This document shows positions 39,199-47,071 of a stretch of DNA of 64,000 nt, in pieces (the first letter of the stretch is position 1; each line of letters starts with the position of its first letter). The DNA comes from Rhodococcus sp. IEGM 1409 (GTDB taxonomy: Bacteria; Actinomycetota; Actinomycetes; Mycobacteriales; Mycobacteriaceae): assembly GCF_030056735.1 (NCBI RefSeq), contig NZ_JASHKN010000007.1, positions 172,092-236,091 on the forward strand, read 5' to 3'. A program made the translations under genes and the position numbers. The notes below the pieces were generated by a model that searched no databases, was not told the DNA's origin, and saw only the letters and a program-made list of their open reading frames with translations.

Positions 39199-39230
39199 TT
39201 GACCTTCACATTGATGTGAAGGTTGACAAT
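39199..39230 (+). promoter_or_regulatory. MerR-type promoter with perfect operator in the spacer
   Basis: The -35 is TTGACC (39199-39204) and the -10 is GACAAT (39225-39230), separated by 20 bp. That is longer than the normal 17 and typical of MerR-activated promoters. Between them lies a perfect inverted repeat ACCTTCACAT-tg-ATGTGAAGGT (39202-39223). The -10 ends 6 bases before the start ATG at 39237, so the transcript should begin at or next to the start codon. The regulator is most likely the MerR encoded at 41731. Confidence 0.85.
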
Positions 39231-39236
39231 CGTTTC

Positions 39237-40508
39237 ATGGCAGACGACATCGATTCAGAGCACCACACATCAGGAGTGAAACAGGGCCTTACGGAACAGG
39301 ATCCCGCGCAACAGGATCGTAGGGCCACACTCCCGTTCGTTCCCCTGCTGGCGTTGTTCGCGTCCGTCTTCATCACCAGCCTGACGGAAACCCTCCCAGC
39401 GGGAGTGTTGCCGGCAATGAGTGAAGGTCTCGATGTCAGTGAATCAGCCGCCGGGCAGACGATCATGATCTACGCGCTGGGGACGGCCCTGACGACAATT
39501 CCCCTGGTCGCAGCGACGGCGTCTTGGTCGCGAAAGGCGTTACTGCTGAACTCGATTCTCGGGTTTGCGTTCGCCAACACGGTCACTGCATTTTCTTCCG
39601 ACTATCTTCTGACGATGACCGCCCGGTTCATTGCGGGAGTTGCTGCAGGTATCGCCTGGGCATTGCTCGCCGGATACGCCAGAAGTCTTGCCCCGAAACA
39701 TCTCGAGGGTCGCGCCATCGCGTTCGCGATGGCGGGAATTCCGCTCGCTCTCGCGCTCGGCGTTCCGTTCGGGACATACTTGGGCAACGCTACCGGGTGG
39801 CGGGCACCGTTCTATCTCATGTCGATACTGGCTGTTGTGCTACTCGTTGCAATCGCGGTGTCGGTTCCCGATCGTCCAGGTCGGCCCCGCGACCGTAAAC
39901 AGCGAAGCATGTTCGAGGCGGCGCGCATTCCCGGTGTCGACGCAGTTCTGATCGTGACGTTCACCGTGGTGTTGGGCCACACCATCCTGTATGCGTACAT
40001 CGCTCCGTTCCTCGAGTCGATCGGAATGGGAGATGACAATGACCTCGTTCTTTTGACCTTCGGAGTGGCATGTCTGATCAGCATTGTTGTTGTGGGCAAA
40101 CAAATCTACACGCGACTACGGACCTTTGCCTTTGTCGGCGCCGTCCTGATTTCGGTCGCCGCAACTGTACTGGCAGTCATCACGAAGGATGCGCTGCTCG
40201 TCTACATAGCAGCTGCCGTATGGGGATTGGGGTGGGGTGGAATTCCGACTCTGTTGCAAACCTCGGCAGCGGTTGCTGCGGGCTCACACGCAGACGAGGC
40301 TCAAGCGGTTCTCACGACGTTGTGGAACGGTGCCATGGCAGCAGGTGCAGTGATGGGTGGAGTTCTGTTGTCTCTCAACGGTGCTCGATCTCTCCCGTGG
40401 TGGACGGTCACACTCGCCCTGCTCTCAGTGGTGATCATGTGGACCGCACGCGGCGACGGGTTCCGATCACCTGCCCAAATCCATCAGGAAGGTCAGGCAC
40501 ACGCATGA
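39237..40508 (+). CDS. MFS transporter, drug-efflux type
   Basis: 423 aa, about 12 transmembrane helices after a hydrophilic N-terminus of 40 residues. Pattern of the DHA1 family: ALFASVFITSLTETLPAGVLPAMSEGLDVS, and GVAAGIAWALLAGYARSLAP. Probably a proton-driven exporter of small molecules. The start at 39237 lacks a ribosome-binding site because it appears leaderless. It overlaps the following gene by ATGA at 40505-40508. It heads a three-gene operon under MerR control. Confidence 0.9.
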   Translation: MADDIDSEHHTSGVKQGLTEQDPAQQDRRATLPFVPLLALFASVFITSLTETLPAGVLPAMSEGLDVSESAAGQTIMIYALGTALTTIPLVAATASWSRKALLLNSILGFAFANTVTAFSSDYLLTMTARFIAGVAAGIAWALLAGYARSLAPKHLEGRAIAFAMAGIPLALALGVPFGTYLGNATGWRAPFYLMSILAVVLLVAIAVSVPDRPGRPRDRKQRSMFEAARIPGVDAVLIVTFTVVLGHTILYAYIAPFLESIGMGDDNDLVLLTFGVACLISIVVVGKQIYTRLRTFAFVGAVLISVAATVLAVITKDALLVYIAAAVWGLGWGGIPTLLQTSAAVAAGSHADEAQAVLTTLWNGAMAAGAVMGGVLLSLNGARSLPWWTVTLALLSVVIMWTARGDGFRSPAQIHQEGQAHA

Positions 40509-41734
40509 ACGCAACGCCGTCGATCCAAACGCCGCCGATCCATCGGTCACCGGTCATCGGTATCGCGCTGGAACCAGCCGGCTGGCATCCAGCGGCATGG
40601 CGATTGCAGGGGCATGCCCCGTCCGATCTCTTCACTGCTCATTACTGGTCGGAGTTGTTGCGCGACATTGATGCATCTGTTGTCGATTTTGTCACTTTCG
40701 AAGAATCGATTGGGTTACAGTCGTCGGACTTCAGGAGAATCGATGACAAGGAAGACCAGGTCCGTGGTCGGTTGTCGCCGGTAGCGCTGACGGCACTGGC
40801 TGTTTTCGGGACGCAGAGACTCGGCGTGATCGCCGCGAGAAACCTGACTCACAGTGAGCCGTACAGTATCGCCACCGAAATCGCATCGCTCAATCTCTTG
40901 AGCGGGGGCCGAGTCGGCCTCCGCGCCCAGATTACTTCGCGAAGCATCGACAGACGTCATTTCGTTCGCCCGCAACCCGTGCCGGAGCTGAGAGAGTCCG
41001 ACATCTACTTCCCCGAACGGATTGGAACCCGACTGGAACCGGTCTTCTCGAGCGCAACCGCGTCGATCGAAATACTCCGAGGATTGTGGTCGACATGGTC
41101 GGAAGGTGCACTCCAAGAAGGCGCCGATGGCCGATTTGTCGATATCGACAAGATCTCTGACAAGTCGATTGTGACAACGACTTTCGAGGTCGCCGGGCCA
41201 CTCGCCGTCCCTGTCGCCGAAGGTTTGAAACCTGTCGTTCTCGCGCTCGCGCATCACGCCCAAGTTCCTTATCGGTTGGCGGCTGCGTCGGCTGATGCCA
41301 TCCTGGTGACACCCACTCCGAGTGTAAATGGCGTCACCATCGGCGATGTTCTCGACGCTGTCAATGCTGAATGTGTTGCAGTGCAGAGAAATTTGATCGA
41401 TGAGCCGCTGGTGATCCTGGTGGATCTCGTGGTTTTCCTCGGCACGACCCACTTCGAGGCCGTGCAGCAGAAGCGTGCCCTCGACAAGTTGTCAGGAGCA
41501 CCGTATTCGTCCGACACCGACATTTTTGTCGGTTCTGTAGGTGAATTGATCCACCGGATCGACGAACTCGTATCCGCTGGCGCACACGGTGTGCGACTGC
41601 GGCCGGCGGTGAACGGCTGGGACATCCCACTTGTCCTCGAACAGCTTGCCACTGTCTTCGGGACCAGCACCCGGGTGCGCACGTTGCGAGAGCGACTCCA
41701 GACAGCGTCGCTCGAAACATCGGCGACCACATGA
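40505..41734 (+). CDS. Luciferase-like (LLM) flavin-dependent monooxygenase
   Basis: 409 aa, a bacterial-luciferase-type TIM barrel using reduced F420 or FMN. Family features: an early acidic cluster FVTFEESIG, RLGVIAARNLTHSEPYSIATEIASLNLLSGGRVGLRAQIT, and a C-terminal VGSVGELIHRIDELVSAGAHGVRLRP. Reaction unknown; with the exporter and MerR it may detoxify or modify the molecule that triggers the operon. The ATG overlaps the exporter stop and its own stop overlaps the MerR start. Confidence 0.85.
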   Translation: MNATPSIQTPPIHRSPVIGIALEPAGWHPAAWRLQGHAPSDLFTAHYWSELLRDIDASVVDFVTFEESIGLQSSDFRRIDDKEDQVRGRLSPVALTALAVFGTQRLGVIAARNLTHSEPYSIATEIASLNLLSGGRVGLRAQITSRSIDRRHFVRPQPVPELRESDIYFPERIGTRLEPVFSSATASIEILRGLWSTWSEGALQEGADGRFVDIDKISDKSIVTTTFEVAGPLAVPVAEGLKPVVLALAHHAQVPYRLAAASADAILVTPTPSVNGVTIGDVLDAVNAECVAVQRNLIDEPLVILVDLVVFLGTTHFEAVQQKRALDKLSGAPYSSDTDIFVGSVGELIHRIDELVSAGAHGVRLRPAVNGWDIPLVLEQLATVFGTSTRVRTLRERLQTASLETSATT

Positions 41735-42132
41735 AGATCGGCGAGCTGTCAGAAGCGACACGGGTGTCCCGCCGACTCTTGCGGTATTACGAGGAGCAAA
41801 GCTTGATTGCTCCGAGACGATCCGAAAACAGTTACCGCGACTACGACGAACGAATGGTTGACCGGGTTTTTCAGATACGTGGGTTGTTGGACATGGGTTT
41901 CCCGACGCGAGTGATCCGGCAGATCCTTCCTTGCCTGGACCAGGAACGCGTCATTCACATGAGCGATGTGACACCGGAGATGCTGTCGATGCTCGAGGCG
42001 GAGGAGTCGGGACTTGACGAGAAGATCAGCTTTCTCGTGAAAAACCGCGACGCCATCCGTGAATACATCGCAGAAGTGAGGCAGCGACAGGCTGTCCCAC
42101 TCGATGGATGGACGTCGATGGATGAACACTGA
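41731..42132 (+). CDS. MerR family transcriptional regulator
   Basis: 133 aa. N-terminal MerR winged helix (MKIGELSEATRVSRRLLRYYEEQSLI ... SENSYRDYDE), then a coiled dimerisation helix (residues about 78-118). Only one Cys is present and no metal-binding C-terminal motif, so it is likely an organic-ligand sensor and not a metal sensor. Being the last gene of the operon it controls is consistent with autoregulation through the operator at 39202-39223. ATG overlaps the preceding stop. Confidence 0.92.
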   Translation: MKIGELSEATRVSRRLLRYYEEQSLIAPRRSENSYRDYDERMVDRVFQIRGLLDMGFPTRVIRQILPCLDQERVIHMSDVTPEMLSMLEAEESGLDEKISFLVKNRDAIREYIAEVRQRQAVPLDGWTSMDEH

Positions 42133-42201
42133 GCGAGCTGCCAGTTGGTCCAGACCATGCCTATGTCCATCGTTCCGTGTATGGCAGAGCAAACCAACGG
42201 T

Positions 42202-42825
42202 TCAGTGGTCGTCGGGGAGTATGCCGTTCAGCACTATGTCGGCGAGTGAGTCGGCGAACGGTCCCGGGTCTGGGACGTCCCGAACCGACATCGCGAAGAT
42301 GGCCGCACCCGCCATGATGTCGAGGAGAGCGTCGGCGTCGACGCCGTTTCGGATGTCGCCTCGCTCCCTCGCCGCTTCCAGTCGACGGTTCAGCTCGACG
42401 CGGACACCGGCCAGTTGCCGCACCACCAGAACCTCACGCAATTCCGCGTTTGTTCGCACCTCGCTCATCAGCCCGGGTGCAGCGGCCCGCGTGGCAGGAG
42501 CTGCGAACAGAGCAACCGCGCCGTGCACCAGCGCGCGGATCTGATCCGCGATCGTGCCTTCGGTGCCGAGTTCGGTGTCGATGTCCGCGCCCTGTTCGAC
42601 GTCGAGTACCGGATAGATCGCGTCGTTGACGATGTGCGCCTTCGACGGCCACCGACGATAGATCGCCGGGCGCCCCACTCCCGCACGGGTGGCTATGGCG
42701 TCGATGGATGTGCCTGCATACCCCTTTTCCTCCAACAGTTGCCTGGTCGCGTCCAGTACTGCCTCGTCGATTGCAGGGTTTCGCTGCGGGCCCAGGCGGT
42801 GCTGAGTTTCGGAATCTTTGGACAT
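42202..42825 (-). CDS. TetR family repressor
   Basis: 207 aa. The N-terminal helix-turn-helix reads AVLDATRQLLEEKGYAGTSIDAIATRAGVGRPAIYRRWPSK, a canonical TetR DNA-binding domain; the C-terminal domain is helical and ligand-binding. ATG at 42825 has AAGGGA nine bases upstream; an in-frame GTG at 42876 without such a site is less likely. It is divergent from the phosphotransferase cassette, with a perfect palindrome between them, so it should repress both directions until a ligand binds. Confidence 0.92.
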   Translation of the reverse strand: MSKDSETQHRLGPQRNPAIDEAVLDATRQLLEEKGYAGTSIDAIATRAGVGRPAIYRRWPSKAHIVNDAIYPVLDVEQGADIDTELGTEGTIADQIRALVHGAVALFAAPATRAAAPGLMSEVRTNAELREVLVVRQLAGVRVELNRRLEAARERGDIRNGVDADALLDIMAGAAIFAMSVRDVPDPGPFADSLADIVLNGILPDDH

Positions 42826-42881
42826 TTTCGGCAAATCCCTTGCGGTATCGCTGTTATGGCCGTTACATTCTGTCACGGCTT

Positions 42882-42906
42882 TAGTCGATACATATTGTAT
42901 CGACTA
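42882..42906. promoter_or_regulatory. Perfect TetR-type operator
   Basis: 25-bp inverted repeat: arms TAGTCGATACA and TGTATCGACTA separated by TAT. On the minus strand TACAAT inside it can serve as the TetR -10. The plus-strand gene starts 44 bp downstream. Confidence 0.85.
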
Positions 42907-42949
42907 TCGGCACGTGCGCATCGGCGCCACCGAACCACGAGGAGTGGTG

Positions 42950-44173
42950 ATGAACCTTCGAACCGAAACAGAAACTTCAGGCGAGAATCCCGACTACGCC
43001 GAATTTGCCAGACCCGGCGAATCCCGCAACGACCCGACCGAGATGCGGCGCAACCTCGAAAGCTGGCTCGCAACCGTGCTGTGGCGAGGCTCGAAACCTT
43101 CCGTGACCTCGGTCGAGGTGCCGGCCGCGAACGGCATGTCCAACGAAACTGTGCTCTTCGATGCGACGTGGATCGAGGGCGGGATTCGGGGCGAGCACCG
43201 CCTTGTCGCCCGTATCGCCCCGCGAGACAGTGCGGTACCGATCTTCCCGTCGTACAATCTGGACCAGCAGTTTCAGGTCATGAGCGCCGTCGCCGCTCAC
43301 ACATCGGTGCCGATCCCGCGGGTGTACTGGTCCGAGAGCAACCCGGACGCGCTCGGCGGCGAGTTCTTCGTGATGGAGCGCCGCGACGGCGAAATCCCGC
43401 CCGACGTCATGCCGTACACGTTCGGATCCTGGCTCTCGGAAGCTTCAGCCGACGACTGTTCTCGACTCCAGCAGTCATCGGTCCGCGTGCTCGCGGAGTT
43501 GCACGCTATGGCTGATCCGCACCTGGCTCTCCCCGAATTGTGCCGCGACGGTGCCGAACCGACTGGCACAGAGGCACTTCGCGCGCACCTCGAAGAGCAG
43601 CGACGCTATTACGAGTGGGCAACCGCCGACGGACCAGAATCCCCGTTGATCGAGCGCGGTTTCGACTGGATCGAGACGAACTTTCCCGCCGATGCCGGTG
43701 CAGCCGTGCTCAGTTGGGGTGACTCGCGGATCGGAAACATCATCTACCGTGACTTCGAACCGGTGGCGGTCCTCGACTGGGAGATGGCTACCCTGGGGCC
43801 GCGTGAGCTCGACCTCGGCTGGATGATCTTCCAGCACAGGTTCTTCGAGGATCTTGCGGCCATGGCCGGCCTCCCCGGAATGCCGGACTTCCTGCGTCGC
43901 GAGGACGTGGCCGATGCCTACCGGTCTCTGACCGGCCACCAAGTTGTGGATCTCGATTTCTACATCGTGTACGCCGCGCTGCGGCATGCGGTGATCATGT
44001 TCCGAGTCCAAAGCCGCGCAGTGGCTTTCGGTCAGGCCGAACTCCCCGAGAACCCGGACGAGATGATCCTGCACCGAAAGACACTCGAAGCCATGCTCGA
44101 CGGCACCTATTGGGAGTCGCTCACAACAGCGCCGCTCACAACAGTGCCGGTCGCAACAGGAGAAGCACGATGA
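42950..44173 (+). CDS. Phosphotransferase family protein (aminoglycoside-kinase-like fold)
   Basis: 407 aa. Kinase-like fold with ATP-site HRLVARIAP, catalytic-loop LSWGDSRIGNII (in place of the usual HGD), and metal-binding LDWEMATLGPRELDLG. Relatives include acyl-CoA dehydrogenase-associated FadE36-like kinases of mycobacteria, so the substrate is probably a small alcohol or lipid-related hydroxyl and not an antibiotic. ATG at 42950 with ACGAGGAG upstream. Its C-terminus ends in five-residue repeats LTTAP-LTTVP. It overlaps the next gene as ATGA. Confidence 0.85.
   Translation: MNLRTETETSGENPDYAEFARPGESRNDPTEMRRNLESWLATVLWRGSKPSVTSVEVPAANGMSNETVLFDATWIEGGIRGEHRLVARIAPRDSAVPIFPSYNLDQQFQVMSAVAAHTSVPIPRVYWSESNPDALGGEFFVMERRDGEIPPDVMPYTFGSWLSEASADDCSRLQQSSVRVLAELHAMADPHLALPELCRDGAEPTGTEALRAHLEEQRRYYEWATADGPESPLIERGFDWIETNFPADAGAAVLSWGDSRIGNIIYRDFEPVAVLDWEMATLGPRELDLGWMIFQHRFFEDLAAMAGLPGMPDFLRREDVADAYRSLTGHQVVDLDFYIVYAALRHAVIMFRVQSRAVAFGQAELPENPDEMILHRKTLEAMLDGTYWESLTTAPLTTVPVATGEAR
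44120..44160 (+). repeat. 15-bp tandem repeat at the phosphotransferase 3' end
   Basis: CTCACAACAGCGCCG at 44120-44134 and CTCACAACAGTGCCG at 44135-44149 differ at one base; a decayed third unit runs to 44160. In frame, so it adds five-residue units to the protein tail. Confidence 0.85.
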
Positions 44174-45333
44174 CACTGTCCCCGCTCGACGACTACCCGG
44201 TACATCAGATCGCCGAGACCATCCGCCACGTGGGCACCTCGGATCGAAACTTCTACGATCGCTACTACTTCAACTGCCATGCCGGCGTCGACGGCGCCGC
44301 CGAGCCGCTGTTTCTCATCATCGGTCTCGGTCAGTACCCCAATCTCGGTGTGTGCGACGGCTTTGCGGTTCTTCGGCGCGGTGAGGACCATATCGTCTTC
44401 CGAGCATCCCGCGCCTTGGGTGACGACCGAATGGACCTGTCCGTAGGCCCGCTGCGAATCGAAATCATCGAGGGTCTGCACCGCCTACGTGTGATGTTGG
44501 ACCCGAGCCCCGAGGCGCCGGACTTGAGCTTCGACCTCACCTTCGAGTCCGACGGTCCGGCCAATCTCGAGGCCAGACATTTCCATCGTCAGCTGGAACG
44601 AGTCACCTTCGACACCCAACGATTCGTGCAGACAGGCACGTGGTCCGGATCCCTCACCGTCGACGGCGACGTCATCCCCGTCAATCCGGAGACGTGGCGG
44701 GGCAACCGCGACCGATCTTGGGGTGTTCGGCCGGTCGGTGAAGCGGAACCTCCAGGGCGCAAAGCAGATCCGACGATAGCCGGCAGTCAGAACTTCTTCT
44801 GGATCTACTCGATCATGCAATTCGGCGACTTCACCGTCGTCACAGTCGTTCAAGAAGATCAGCAGGGTCGCCGAATCCTCGAGGATGCGACCCGCGTCTG
44901 GGCGGACCGCTCGCGGGAGCCGGAGTGGTTGGGTCGACCGGATCACCAGCTCACCTTCATTTCCGGTACACGCGAGGTGAAGAGCGGCACTCTGTACTTC
45001 CGGCGCCCCGGTGCACCGGGCGAGCCTGATCACATTCTGGAGATCACCTGCGAACCGATTTTGCCCAACTACATCGGTGTCGGCACGGGCTACGGACTCG
45101 AGCAGGATTGGCGCCACGGGATGTGGCAGGGCGAACTGGTGGTTCAAGGCCTGCGAGAGAAGGTTTCGGACATCGAACCGTGGAAGAAGATGCTGTGCCC
45201 GGTCGACAACTTGGCCCGGTTCACCCTCGTTGAGGACGGCGTAACCCGCACCGGGGCCGGTCTGTTCGAGGTAGCAGTCATCGGACCTCACCAGCGATAC
45301 GGATTTACCGGCATCGGTGACGTTGCGCCCTGA
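44170..45333 (+). CDS. Conserved protein of unknown function (lipocalin-like / AttH-like pattern)
   Basis: 387 aa. I do not recognise a named function. It is beta-rich with two halves; NPETWRGNRDRSWGVRPVGE and the segment around FFWIYSIMQFGD are reminiscent of AttH/CrtC-like lipocalin-related proteins, a weak resemblance. It contains no signal peptide. It is translationally coupled to the phosphotransferase (ATGA overlap) and under the same TetR operator, so it likely acts in the same pathway. The 3' end is followed at once by a tandem repeat. Confidence 0.7.
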   Translation: MTLSPLDDYPVHQIAETIRHVGTSDRNFYDRYYFNCHAGVDGAAEPLFLIIGLGQYPNLGVCDGFAVLRRGEDHIVFRASRALGDDRMDLSVGPLRIEIIEGLHRLRVMLDPSPEAPDLSFDLTFESDGPANLEARHFHRQLERVTFDTQRFVQTGTWSGSLTVDGDVIPVNPETWRGNRDRSWGVRPVGEAEPPGRKADPTIAGSQNFFWIYSIMQFGDFTVVTVVQEDQQGRRILEDATRVWADRSREPEWLGRPDHQLTFISGTREVKSGTLYFRRPGAPGEPDHILEITCEPILPNYIGVGTGYGLEQDWRHGMWQGELVVQGLREKVSDIEPWKKMLCPVDNLARFTLVEDGVTRTGAGLFEVAVIGPHQRYGFTGIGDVAP

Positions 45334-45336
45334 CTT

Positions 45337-45381
45337 CAGATCACCGAACTACAGATCACCGAACTACAGATCACCGAACTA
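45337..45381 (+). repeat. Three perfect 15-bp tandem repeats before ptpB-like gene
   Basis: CAGATCACCGAACTA occurs three times without a mismatch (45337, 45352, 45367), followed by CAGAGAGAGG, which includes the ribosome-binding site. It starts three bases after the preceding stop. Confidence 0.97.
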
Positions 45382-45400
45382 CAGAGAGAGGTACTGCCAC

Positions 45401-46336
45401 ATGTCCACACGCACACGAATGTTGTTCGCTCGCACTGCGAAGGCCGCCGCACTTGTTGTCACCGGAGGTCTGTTGTTTGCCGCTCCCGCTACGGCAATCC
45501 CGCTCGACGTGGGTTCTCTGAACACGGGATCAGTCGATCTCGGCTCACTCGATCCGGTGCTCGCGCCGACGCCGAACTTGGCCTCCGTAGCCAACTTTCG
45601 TGATATTGCAGGCAACGAGGGTAGGGGGTATGCCACCGCAGACGGCTCGCACCTCAAGCGCGGCGTCATCTACCGGTCCAATGCGCTGACCGCGACCAGC
45701 GACGCCGACAAGACGACACTCACCAGCCTCGGACTAGCCGATGCCTATGACCTGCGCGGTGCAGCCGAGATCTCCAACCCGTTCATCGGTGGCGCAGACA
45801 AGCTCCCGGACGGCGTGACGTACACGAACATCCCCATCGAGTTCAAGGATCTCACGCAGCTCGCCACAACGATCAAGTCGCCGGAAGAGGCCAAGCAGTT
45901 CTTGGTCGATACCAACCGCAGTTTTGTCACCGATCCCGTGCGCCGCGCCGGCTTCAAGCAGGTTCTCTCGGACATCGCTGCGAGTGACGGCGTGCAGTTG
46001 TTCCATTGCACCTCGGGCAAGGACCGCACCGGATGGACCGCGATGCTGCTGCAGTCCATCGCCGGTGTCCCCGCGCAGACGATCATGGACGACTATCTGT
46101 TGAGCAACACGTACCTTCAGGCGACCAACCAGAAAATTCTCGCGCAGATCTCTCAGGCATTGAGCCCGCAGGTGGCGACCAATCTAGAGCCCGCTCTCGG
46201 TGTCGACGCGTCGTACCTGGAGGCAGGTCTCGCGCAGATCGTCAGCGACTACGGAACCGTCGACGGTTATCTTACCGAAGGTCTCGGACTCACTCCGGAC
46301 ACGATCGCGCTTCTGAAGGCAAAGCTGGTCGGCTAG
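45401..46336 (+). CDS. Secreted protein tyrosine/serine phosphatase, PtpB-like
   Basis: 311 aa. Signal peptide at residues 1-29 (FARTAKAAALVVTGGLLFAAPATA region). Phosphatase domain of the Y_phosphatase3 family: NFRDIAGNEGRGYATADG, then the P-loop HCTSGKDRTG with Cys203 and Arg209. Relatives such as M. tuberculosis PtpB act on phospho-tyrosine, phospho-serine and phosphoinositides. Start at 45401 with GAGAGAGG ten bases before; an in-frame GTG at 45317 would prepend three RSPNY repeats and is judged not used. It may be co-transcribed with the phosphotransferase cassette. Confidence 0.9.
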   Translation: MSTRTRMLFARTAKAAALVVTGGLLFAAPATAIPLDVGSLNTGSVDLGSLDPVLAPTPNLASVANFRDIAGNEGRGYATADGSHLKRGVIYRSNALTATSDADKTTLTSLGLADAYDLRGAAEISNPFIGGADKLPDGVTYTNIPIEFKDLTQLATTIKSPEEAKQFLVDTNRSFVTDPVRRAGFKQVLSDIAASDGVQLFHCTSGKDRTGWTAMLLQSIAGVPAQTIMDDYLLSNTYLQATNQKILAQISQALSPQVATNLEPALGVDASYLEAGLAQIVSDYGTVDGYLTEGLGLTPDTIALLKAKLVG

Positions 46337-46346
46337 TTTCACGCTG

Positions 46347-46904
46347 TTAAAACCGTTGAACAAACGAGTACCAGTCGCCGTCGAACTCCTGGTAGCCGAT
46401 GTCGCCGTCATGGCGGGGCTTGCCGAGATATGGTGCGCCGTCCGGTAAATACGCCAATCCGATCGAATCGATGAGGCCACCCTCGATGTGGAAGCGGCAC
46501 CCGTTGCCGTCGGGCCAGATCTGTAGGACCCGGTAGACGCCAATTGTTCGGTCGTCCATCGACTTCTGGCAATCCGCGGCCACTGCTTCGAGCGAATCTT
46601 TCGACAATGCAAACGCAACACGCGAAGGGACGGACAATGTCACGAGCGCGCCGGTGACGAGGACTATCACCGGCGCGATCGTGCTCAAACGCAGTGTTTT
46701 GTACTTCATCCAACCAATCAGGCTGAGTATCAACCACACTCCACCCAAGCCGAGCAAGACTGACGCGGCGAGCGCAAAGAATGGAAAGTACACAACTGGC
46801 GGCATGAAGGACCACACGATGACGCCGCACGTGAGGGCGACAAGCACTGCGGTGACAATCGCTGTCACCTTCCACCAAGATGCCGGGCCCCCACCGTCCG
46901 TCAT
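46347..46904 (-). CDS. Membrane protein, function unknown
   Basis: 185 aa from ATG 46904. Three hydrophobic helices (about residues 12-33, 36-63 and 71-93) are followed by a soluble C-terminal domain with a Cys pair (CQKSM, GNGCRFH) outside or inside the membrane. No family recognised. Two start codons are possible (46904 and 46922), each preceded by an AAGGG/AAAGG-like site, because the start region is duplicated. Convergent with the phosphatase gene (10-bp gap). Confidence 0.65.
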   Translation of the reverse strand: MTDGGGPASWWKVTAIVTAVLVALTCGVIVWSFMPPVVYFPFFALAASVLLGLGGVWLILSLIGWMKYKTLRLSTIAPVIVLVTGALVTLSVPSRVAFALSKDSLEAVAADCQKSMDDRTIGVYRVLQIWPDGNGCRFHIEGGLIDSIGLAYLPDGAPYLGKPRHDGDIGYQEFDGDWYSFVQRF

Positions 46905-46937
46905 CGGATCACCCTTAGTCATCGGATAACCTTTGCA
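46902..46937 (-). repeat. 18-bp duplicated start region
   Basis: Units at 46902-46919 and 46920-46937 match at 13 of 18 positions. Each carries a purine-rich ribosome-binding-like site, then CCG and ATG in the same frame, giving two alternative starts six codons apart. Confidence 0.7.
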
Positions 46938-47071
46938 CAATGCAGTAACTGCGGAGCGGCAACGAATGGAATTGTTCCCGCTGATTACGTCGGGGCCGTC
47001 ATGCGTAGATTCGCGAATTGGTCACTTTCGGCGCCAGCAAGTGCTCTGATGGCGGAGGGTATGGTCGGATT

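Noticed and set aside
42950..44173. Aminoglycoside resistance kinase
   Set aside because: The fold is shared, but the catalytic loop and context fit the lipid/alcohol-linked phosphotransferase group; no evidence for antibiotic modification.
45317..45400. Extended N-terminus for the PtpB-like protein with three RSPNY repeats
   Set aside because: It would begin with GTG inside the previous gene and push the signal peptide inward; the ATG at 45401 has its own ribosome-binding site and a normal signal peptide.
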